Positions 6,621 to 12,590 of a stretch of 12,590 bases of DNA are shown piece by piece. The notes under the pieces are model-generated. The model did not search any database. It was not told the DNA's origin and saw nothing but the letters and a program-made list of their open reading frames with translations. The stretch is from CAZGAH01 sp964523295 (GTDB lineage: Bacteria > Desulfobacterota > Desulfovibrionia > Desulfovibrionales > Desulfovibrionaceae), in NCBI GenBank assembly GCA_964523295.1, contig CAZGAH010000111.1, positions 1 through 12,590 of the forward strand, in the 5' to 3' direction. Position 1 is the first letter of the stretch. Every line of letters starts with the position of its first letter. Position numbers and translations under genes: made by a program.

Positions 6621-6839
6621 AGGGAAGCACGCGCAGGGCCGCACCGGTCCGGGATATCCGGGCTTGCCCCTTTTCGTTTTGCCCTTTACAGTCAGGAAAC
6701 GTCGGTTGTCCAGCACGGAACAGGGCCGGATCAGTGTTGTCTTCCCCCCCCGGATAAAGATGATCGCTCTCCGCCGGGACGGCCTTAAACAGTCCGTTCG
6801 CGGCGCGGCGACAGGACAAGCGACGGCAAGGCAAAAGAC

Positions 6840-7640
6840 ATGCAGTTTACCGGTCTCGTACTCACGCGCAACGGCGAGCGGCTCCTGGAGCGTTGCCTCC
6901 GTTCATTGCGCGTCTGCGATCGCATTCTGGTCGTCGATTCGGAAAGCGACGACCGTACGCGCGAGATCGCGGGCGACTGCGGCGCGGAGGTGCTCGTGCG
7001 CCATTGGGAGGGACCGGCCCCGCAGTTCCGCTTTGCCCTGGAGCGGCTGGGCCGCGACTGGGTCATGAGCCTGGACCAGGACGAATTCCTGAGCCCCGAA
7101 CTTGAGGCCTCGCTCCGCGAACTGCGCGCTCAGGCCGGGCGTCTCGAGACCCGGGCCGGTTTCTATTGCGCGCGCCGGTCGTTTTATTATGATCGCTTCA
7201 TCGGCCACTGTGGCTGGTACCCGGACCGGCTGCTGCGGGTATTCCGGGCGGACAGGATGGAGGTCCGCACCAGCGGCCCCCATTACTCGTTTCATCCGCT
7301 CGGGCCCACGGGCCGGGTCCAGGGAGATATCGTCCACTACCCGTATGCCGGGCTGAGAGAGCACCTGGACAAGATCAACTACTACACCCAGATTGCCGCG
7401 GCCGAGCTGGCTGCCCGGGGTGGACGGGGCGGCGCGCTCGCCGGGCTGGCCCACGGGTTGGGCAGGTTCTGTAAGATATACCTGCTCAAGCGTGGATTCC
7501 TGGACGGTCGGGCCGGGCTGATCCTGGCCCTGCACGGTTTCATCTACGCCTTCGAAAAGTACGTGCGGGTTGCGGAACTGCACCTGCCCGCCGCTACGAA
7601 GACCGCTCTTCTCGATGAAGGCCAATCGCCGGAACGGTGA
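6840..7640 (+). CDS. Family 2 glycosyltransferase, lipopolysaccharide-core WaaE/KdtX-like
   Basis: Transfers a sugar from a nucleotide-activated donor, most likely onto lipopolysaccharide core or another surface glycan at the cytoplasmic face of the inner membrane. The 266-residue product has the GT-A fold signatures of GT2: N-terminal LVLTRNGERLLERCL, VVDSESDDRT (31-40), a conserved HWEGPAPQF (55-63) and the metal/donor-binding LDQDEF (78-83). The later GWYPDRLLRVFR and HYPY blocks are typical of the WaaE-like subgroup, in which single-domain members of 250-270 residues are usual. A hydrophobic stretch near residues 220-232 may lie at the membrane. The ATG at 6840 has only a weak AAGG-type ribosome site. 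It stands alone between a divergent gene and a 126-base spacer before the SPFH genes. The exact sugar and acceptor cannot be told; the family call is firm. Confidence 0.88.
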   Translation: MQFTGLVLTRNGERLLERCLRSLRVCDRILVVDSESDDRTREIAGDCGAEVLVRHWEGPAPQFRFALERLGRDWVMSLDQDEFLSPELEASLRELRAQAGRLETRAGFYCARRSFYYDRFIGHCGWYPDRLLRVFRADRMEVRTSGPHYSFHPLGPTGRVQGDIVHYPYAGLREHLDKINYYTQIAAAELAARGGRGGALAGLAHGLGRFCKIYLLKRGFLDGRAGLILALHGFIYAFEKYVRVAELHLPAATKTALLDEGQSPER

Positions 7641-7687
7641 CCGGCGGAAAGAACAGACCGCAACCCGGCGGCGCGTCCTGCGACGCA

Positions 7688-7726
7688 GCCGACTGAGAAT
7701 ATACGGAAATCTGCGCCTTAGTCGGC
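7688..7726. repeat. Inverted repeat between glycosyltransferase and SPFH genes
   Basis: GCCGACTGAG and CTTAGTCGGC form a 10-bp stem (one G-T wobble) around a 19-base, AT-rich loop containing GAATATACGG. It lies in the 126-base spacer, with no T-run after it, so it is not a standard terminator. It could be an operator or mRNA 5' structure for the SPFH operon, or a terminator without U-tail for the glycosyltransferase. Confidence 0.4.
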
Positions 7727-7766
7727 GCATCCCGCATCCATCGATTTTCCAAGGAGGTTGAAGATC

Positions 7767-8939
7767 ATGGCAGGCGAACAGTTCGGTTTCCCCGGTCCGT
7801 CGGGACAGTCAGAGCGTCCGCGATCGGAAAAGGTCGTAGGCAAAGGAAGCACCACGCCACCCTGGCTCGCGGACATCCTTGAACGGTACAACCCCTTTCA
7901 TTCGCGCAAGCTGCGTATCGCGGCCGTTGTCGTTGTGGTGCTGCTGCTGGCGGTCAGCTCGTTTCTGGTCTACGTCGGCCCGGACCAGTACGGCATCAAG
8001 GTGGTGAAAATCGGCGCTAATCGCGGCGTGCATAAGGAAATCTATGACGTGGGCTACCACTTCATCATTCCCTTCGGCTTCGAAGAAATGCATACGATGC
8101 CCCGCTCGTTTCAGGTTCTGGAGCTGACCAATTCGCCGGAAACCGCCGCCGGGCTCGCCATGCGCGAAAAACCCGCCCATATCCAGACCTCGGACGGCTT
8201 CTTCGTGGATGTCGACGTGTCCATTCTCTATCACATCGAAGACCCCCACAAGGTATTCACGTCTATAGGGCCCGGCACGCTGTACATCTCCAACGGCATC
8301 GTCCCCAAGGCCGAGCCCGTGCTCAAGGAGACGCTGGGCGAACTGACCACGGAGGAGTTCTACAACAGTCCACTCCGCGTGGCCAAGACACAGATCGCCA
8401 AGGATAAATTGAACAATGAGCTCGTCAGCAAGGGAATCAGGATCGATCAGGTCCTGGTCCGCTATTTCATGTACAGCCCGGAAATTCAGAAAAACATCGA
8501 AGATAAAAAGCTCAAGGACCAGCTCGTGTTCAAGAACCAGGCCGAGGCCAGGGCCGCGACCGAAGGCGCTTTTCTCAAAAAAGTCCAGCAGGAAGGAGAA
8601 ATGAACGTCAAGGTGAAGCTCAGCGAGGGGCAGGCCTACGTCACAAAACGCGCGGCGGAAAAGGAACTCTACGCCCGCAAGATGCGCGCCAGGGCCGATC
8701 TGCTCGTCAGGCTGGCCGAGGCCAAAAAGGCCGAGTTGCGCAACGCGGCTCTGCAGGGCGCCGGCTCCGACCGGATGGTCGGCCTGCGCATGGCCCAGGC
8801 GCTCAGGGGGCTGGACACCGTTGTCCTGCCCAGCGACGGCCCCTCGGGAGTCAATCCCCTGGATATGCACCGCATCCTCACCCTGTTCGAGGTGCGCGAA
8901 GCGGCGGCCAGACCGGCTGCCCAAGGAGGCGCCCGATGA
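7767..8939 (+). CDS. SPFH/band-7 (prohibitin, HflK/HflC-like) protein with N-terminal membrane anchor
   Basis: A 390-residue member of the SPFH superfamily, scaffolds that form membrane-bound rings or microdomains and often regulate proteases. Residues 1-50 are hydrophilic and positively charged next to the membrane (RYNPFHSRKLR). One strong hydrophobic segment lies at about 51-70. The SPFH domain follows (about 71-260; GPDQYGIKVVKIG, YHFIIPFGFEEMHTMPRS, QTSDGFFVDVDVSILYHIEDP). A charged, probably coiled-coil region rich in Lys, Glu and Ala (about 235-330) and a tail ending NPLDMHRILTLFEV complete it. The positive-inside rule suggests N-in, placing the SPFH domain in the periplasm as in HflK/HflC. 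The start ATG at 7767 has a perfect AAGGAGG nine bases upstream; an in-frame TTG at 7758 directly abuts that site and is unlikely. Its stop overlaps the next start (ATGA), implying translational coupling. The specific function is unknown. Confidence 0.88.
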   Translation: MAGEQFGFPGPSGQSERPRSEKVVGKGSTTPPWLADILERYNPFHSRKLRIAAVVVVVLLLAVSSFLVYVGPDQYGIKVVKIGANRGVHKEIYDVGYHFIIPFGFEEMHTMPRSFQVLELTNSPETAAGLAMREKPAHIQTSDGFFVDVDVSILYHIEDPHKVFTSIGPGTLYISNGIVPKAEPVLKETLGELTTEEFYNSPLRVAKTQIAKDKLNNELVSKGIRIDQVLVRYFMYSPEIQKNIEDKKLKDQLVFKNQAEARAATEGAFLKKVQQEGEMNVKVKLSEGQAYVTKRAAEKELYARKMRARADLLVRLAEAKKAELRNAALQGAGSDRMVGLRMAQALRGLDTVVLPSDGPSGVNPLDMHRILTLFEVREAAARPAAQGGAR

Positions 8940-9982
8940 AACGATCCCTCCTTCTCCTCCTGGTCCTAACCCTGCTGTCCACCGGCTGCGTGATGAAGTC
9001 CACGGGTGAAACCGAGGTTGGCGTACGCACCAAGAAGTTCGCCCTGATGGGCAAGACCGGCGTGGAACCCACGGTCTACGCCCCGGGCGGCACCTACTTC
9101 TTCATGCCCTTTCTCAACGACTGGCATACCTTCGACACCAAGCTCCAGAATCTGGAAATGATCCTTTCAGAGAAACGCGGCGACCGCAGAACCAGGGACG
9201 ATCTGATCTTCAAGACCATTGACGGTAACGACATCAGCTTAGACGTCATTATCGCCTACCGCATCGACCCGGACAAGGCGCCGCACATCCTGCAGTACGT
9301 GGGCACCAATGATCGCGAGGTCCGGGAAAAAATCATGCGCACCGTGGCCCGCAGTCAACCCAGGGACATTTTTGGAGAACTGAAGACCGAAGAATTCTAC
9401 ATCGCCGACCGACGCATCGAAAAGGCCGAGCGGGCGAGGCAGAAGCTCCAGGACATCCTCGAGCCCATGGGCATCATCGTCGAGCGCGTGCTCCCGAAGG
9501 ACTATCGCTTCAACCCCGCCTACCAGCAGGCCATCGAGGGCAAAAAAATCGCGGACCAGCTTGTCGAACAGAACAAGTCCGCCACGCGCGCCACGCTCGA
9601 GGAATACCGCAAGCGCATCGAAGAGGCCAAGGGCGAGGTGAACAAGATGGTGGCTCAGGCCGACGGCGAGTACGAACAGGCGCGCATCGAGGCCGACGCC
9701 TACTTCGAACGCCAGAAACGCATAGCCGAGGCCATCGAAGCCGAAGGCCAGGCCGATGCCGAGGGCATCGCCAAGATGAACCAGGCCATGAGCGGCGCCG
9801 GCGGCGAGGTCATGGTCAAAATGGAAATCGCCGACGCGCTCAAAGGCAAGCGAATCATGCTCCTGCCCATGTCCGAGGGCGGCATGAATCTGAAGACCAC
9901 GGACATGAACCGACTTCTCGAACTCAAGGGCTTGCAGTCCCTGCCCCCGACCGACAAGGAAAAGGGCAAGGACGCCGAATGA
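8936..9982 (+). CDS. SPFH/band-7 domain lipoprotein, partner of the upstream SPFH protein
   Basis: A 348-residue paralogue of the upstream protein, starting in the ATGA overlap at 8936-8939. Residues 1-18 form a lipoprotein signal peptide (MKRS, a run of Leu, then lipobox LSTGC with Cys18); residue 19 is Val, so no Asp inner-membrane retention signal is seen. The SPFH domain (about 20-200) includes PGGTYFFMPFLNDWHTF and DISLDVIIAYRIDPDKAP. A Glu/Lys/Ala-rich coiled coil (about 200-285) follows, then a tail ALKGKRIMLLPM...TTDMNRLLEL that mirrors the C-terminal block of its neighbour. Matching blocks (TTEEFYNS with KTEEFYIA, IEDKKLKDQLV with IEGKKIADQLV) show common descent. Processed, it would sit in the periplasm tethered by lipid, on the same side predicted for the partner's SPFH domain, so a mixed ring is plausible but inferred. 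A strong hairpin ends the operon six bases later. Confidence 0.88.
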   Translation: MKRSLLLLLVLTLLSTGCVMKSTGETEVGVRTKKFALMGKTGVEPTVYAPGGTYFFMPFLNDWHTFDTKLQNLEMILSEKRGDRRTRDDLIFKTIDGNDISLDVIIAYRIDPDKAPHILQYVGTNDREVREKIMRTVARSQPRDIFGELKTEEFYIADRRIEKAERARQKLQDILEPMGIIVERVLPKDYRFNPAYQQAIEGKKIADQLVEQNKSATRATLEEYRKRIEEAKGEVNKMVAQADGEYEQARIEADAYFERQKRIAEAIEAEGQADAEGIAKMNQAMSGAGGEVMVKMEIADALKGKRIMLLPMSEGGMNLKTTDMNRLLELKGLQSLPPTDKEKGKDAE

Positions 9983-9987
9983 TCAGA

Positions 9988-10012
9988 CGCGGCCGGGCCT
10001 GGCCCGGCCGCG
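9988..10012 (+). terminator. Strong GC-rich hairpin after the SPFH operon
   Basis: Arms CGCGGCCGGGCC (9988-9999) and GGCCCGGCCGCG (10001-10012) are perfectly complementary over 12 bp around one central T, starting six bases after the second SPFH stop. The tail ACTTTCG has only three T residues, so it is an imperfect intrinsic terminator, but its strength and position make it the likely operon end or an mRNA 3' stabiliser. Confidence 0.7.
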
Positions 10013-10068
10013 ACTTTCGCCTCTGTTCCCGGACAGCACCTCGCGCAGGAAGGATTGAAACTTTCCGC

Positions 10069-10097
10069 TTGACATCCGACTGCCGCATGTGTATGTA
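10069..10097 (+). promoter_or_regulatory. Promoter of the marR-type gene
   Basis: A perfect -35 TTGACA (10069-10074) and a -10-like TATGTA (10092-10097) are separated by 17 bases. The -10 box lies inside the palindrome at 10090-10104, so a repressor bound there would block RNA polymerase. The -10 match is only three of six bases; the perfect -35 and the correct spacing carry the call. Confidence 0.55.
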
Positions 10098-10104
10098 CAA
10101 ACAA
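10090..10104. promoter_or_regulatory. MarR-type operator, copy 1 (autoregulatory)
   Basis: TGTATGTACAAACAA contains the palindrome TGT-N-TGTACA-N-ACA. Fourteen of its 15 bases match copy 2 at 10570-10584. It overlaps the -10 box of the regulator gene, the usual place for an autorepressor. Confidence 0.65.
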
Positions 10105-10115
10105 ACGAGAGCGCT

Positions 10116-10547
10116 ATGCCCGATCTGGACTGCTACCTGCACCGCTGCCTGTATTTCACGGCCAACCGTCTTTGTCGGGCCATTGGACGGCTGGCGGACG
10201 AGGCCTTTATGCCGGCCGGGTTGTCGCCATCGCATGCCTTTCTGCTCATGCTGGCTATCGAAACGCCCGGCATCGGGCCGAAGAGTCTGAGCGACGCGCT
10301 GCATCTGGCGCCGTCCACGGTCACGCGCTTTATCGACGCTCTTGTCGGGCGGGGGCTGATCGAGCGACGCGCGCAGGGGAAAACCGTCAGTGTGTTCCCG
10401 ACCGAACAGGGCTTGGCCATGCAGGAGACCATCGCCGCAGCCTGGCGCCGTTTGCACGAGCGCTACTGCGCAATTCTGGGCGCGCAGGCCGGCGACGATC
10501 TGGCCCGGCGGATCGACCTGGCTGTCGGGCAGATCGAAGGGGAGTAG
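10116..10547 (+). CDS. MarR-family transcriptional regulator, possibly thiol/redox sensing
   Basis: A 143-residue dimeric winged-helix DNA-binding protein, most likely the repressor of its own gene and of the downstream flavoprotein gene. The helix-turn-helix and wing lie at about residues 55-98: KSLSDALHLAPSTVTRFIDALVGRGLIERR, then the wing QGKTVSVFPTEQG (87-99), all typical of MarR. Helices at both ends would form the dimer interface. Cysteines at 6, 11 and 20 cluster in the first helix, with another at 118; redox-sensing MarR proteins such as OhrR use an N-terminal Cys, so thiol sensing is possible but inferred. I chose ATG 10116, seven bases after a GAGAG site; an in-frame GTG at 10089 lies within the operator and -10 region. 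The gene ends 56 bases before the flavoprotein gene on the same strand. Confidence 0.88.
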   Translation: MPDLDCYLHRCLYFTANRLCRAIGRLADEAFMPAGLSPSHAFLLMLAIETPGIGPKSLSDALHLAPSTVTRFIDALVGRGLIERRAQGKTVSVFPTEQGLAMQETIAAAWRRLHERYCAILGAQAGDDLARRIDLAVGQIEGE

Positions 10548-10568
10548 CCGTTTTTTGGGACATTTTTC

Positions 10569-10584
10569 TTGTATGTACACACAA
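10569..10584. promoter_or_regulatory. MarR-type operator, copy 2 (upstream of the flavoprotein gene)
   Basis: TTGTATGTACACACAA is a near-perfect 16-base palindrome (TTGT-N-TGTACA-N-ACAA; only the N pair does not match). It lies 19 bases before the flavoprotein ATG. It repeats copy 1 almost exactly, and no third copy was noticed in the window. A separate promoter here is not obvious, though TTGGGA just upstream may be a weak -35. Confidence 0.65.
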
Positions 10585-10603
10585 TCAAACAGAGGAGCTG
10601 AAC

Positions 10604-11179
10604 ATGAAAAAGGACCTTGGCGGCATCAATGCCCTGTACCCGTCGCTGACCACCATTGTCGGGGCCGTCGTGGACGGCAAGGCGAACTTCATGGCCGTGG
10701 CCCATGTCGGAATCATGAACCACGGCACGCCGCAGTATCTCTCGTTTGGTATGGCTAAAGTCCACTACACCAACAAGGGCATTCATGAGCACGGACAGTT
10801 CAGCGTGAATATCCCCTGCGTGGATCAGGTGGTCGAGACCGACTATGTCGGACTTGTATCGGGTAAAAACACGGACAAGTCCGGGCTGTTCGACGTCTTC
10901 TACGGGGAGTTGCCGCACGCGCCGATGATCCAGGCCTGCCCGGTCTGCATGGAGCTGAGCCTGGACCGGGTTCTCGACTTCGACACCCATGACATCTTCG
11001 TCGGCCGCGTGGTCCGCGTCCATGCCGAGACGTCCGTGCTCAACGAGGCGGGCAAGATCGATCTGGCCAGGGTCCGGCCTCTGCTGTTCGATATGACCAG
11101 CGTACAGTACTGGTCCCTGGGCGAGCCTGTTGCCAGGTGTTGGAACGTCGGCAAGCAGCTGAAGAATAAGACGGCCTGA
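10604..11179 (+). CDS. Flavoredoxin-like flavin reductase (FMN-binding split barrel, DIM6/NTAB family)
   Basis: A 191-residue cytoplasmic FMN-binding protein of the flavin-reductase-like family. Its length and start (MKKDLGG-NALYPSLTTIVGAVVDGKANFMAVAHVG) resemble flavoredoxin, described from Desulfovibrio gigas as a roughly 190-residue FMN protein linked to thiosulfate reduction; that link is recalled, not shown here. Visible family features are the N-terminal YP...IVGA strand, NFMAVAHVGIMNHG, LSFGMAKVHYTNKGI for flavin contacts, SVNIPC, and the later HDIFVGRVVRVHAE strand. The start ATG has a GAGGAG site six bases upstream. It follows the MarR gene by 56 bases that hold operator copy 2, so its expression is probably derepressed together with the regulator. 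Alternatives are an NAD(P)H:FMN reductase or a flavin partner of another oxidase. The family call is firm, the substrate open. Confidence 0.88.
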   Translation: MKKDLGGINALYPSLTTIVGAVVDGKANFMAVAHVGIMNHGTPQYLSFGMAKVHYTNKGIHEHGQFSVNIPCVDQVVETDYVGLVSGKNTDKSGLFDVFYGELPHAPMIQACPVCMELSLDRVLDFDTHDIFVGRVVRVHAETSVLNEAGKIDLARVRPLLFDMTSVQYWSLGEPVARCWNVGKQLKNKTA

Positions 11180-11205
11180 AGACGGGTGAAAGCAGGGTGA
11201 CGCGG

Positions 11206-11230
11206 GCCGGCTCTGGGCGCTGACGCCGGC
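11206..11230. terminator. Hairpin between convergent flavoprotein and uvrB genes
   Basis: GCCGGC (11206-11211) pairs with GCCGGC (11225-11230), and GGCG-CTGA-CGCC nests as an alternative stem in the loop. It sits in the 53-base gap between two converging stops, where a shared terminator is expected. Neither side has a T-run, so this is a weak call. Confidence 0.3.
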
Positions 11231-11232
11231 GC

Positions 11233-12590
<1,358 letters not shown>

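Noticed and set aside
6744..6751. A run of eight C (phase-variation candidate)
   Set aside because: It lies between divergent genes, outside both reading frames, and not between a recognisable -35 and -10; no basis for a switching role.
5217..6788. A 523-codon open frame on the plus strand
   Set aside because: It is wholly antisense to the RluA-CoaE fusion, has no recognisable domain, and is the expected mirror of GC-rich codon use.
7809..8924. A 371-codon open frame on the minus strand
   Set aside because: Antisense to the first SPFH gene, which has clear domains and a perfect ribosome site; the mirror frame has no motif.

Overview
The window reads as chromosomal DNA of a dissimilatory sulfate-reducing deltaproteobacterium of the Desulfovibrio type. 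The strongest evidence is the adenylylsulfate (APS) reductase pair aprB-aprA at the left edge, whose proteins carry the family's hallmark motifs. A flavoredoxin-like protein, an RluA-type pseudouridine synthase fused to dephospho-CoA kinase, and GC-rich coding sequence with strong Shine-Dalgarno sites fit the same picture. Ten protein genes are well supported; two are cut by the window edges (aprA, uvrB). A scaffold gap of ten Ns lies at 2124-2133.

Layout. (1) 1-1383, minus strand: aprB then aprA, the energy-conserving step of sulfate respiration (APS to sulfite). (2) 1384-2430: a roughly 1 kb non-coding stretch. Reading on the minus strand toward aprB it holds a TTGACA-type promoter, a possible 52-codon leader ORF rich in Cys and Trp, a terminator hairpin with a U-tract that starts on that ORF's stop codon, and a second hairpin. 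Further upstream lie a short structured segment, a perfect CRP/FNR-type palindrome and the assembly gap. (3) 2431-3303: uvsE, a UV-damage endonuclease, convergent with (4) 3366-4451, an orphan HD-GYP response regulator. (5) 4452-4901: a 450-base stretch without a gene. (6) 4902-6620, minus: the pseudouridine synthase/dephospho-CoA kinase fusion, divergent from (7) a family 2 glycosyltransferase at 6840-7640. (8) 7767-9982: two translationally coupled SPFH (band-7/prohibitin) genes, one anchored by a membrane segment and one a predicted lipoprotein, closed by a very strong GC-rich hairpin. (9) 10069-11179: a MarR-type repressor gene and a flavoredoxin-like flavoprotein gene, both preceded by the same near-perfect palindrome, so they look like a small autoregulated redox module. 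(10) 11233-12590, minus: the C-terminal two thirds of uvrB.

Most of the window is conventional. The parts worth a second look are the aprBA leader, the SPFH pair with its lipoprotein partner, the paired MarR operators, and the RluA-CoaE fusion. Nothing resembling a mobile element, CRISPR array, tRNA or rRNA was seen.
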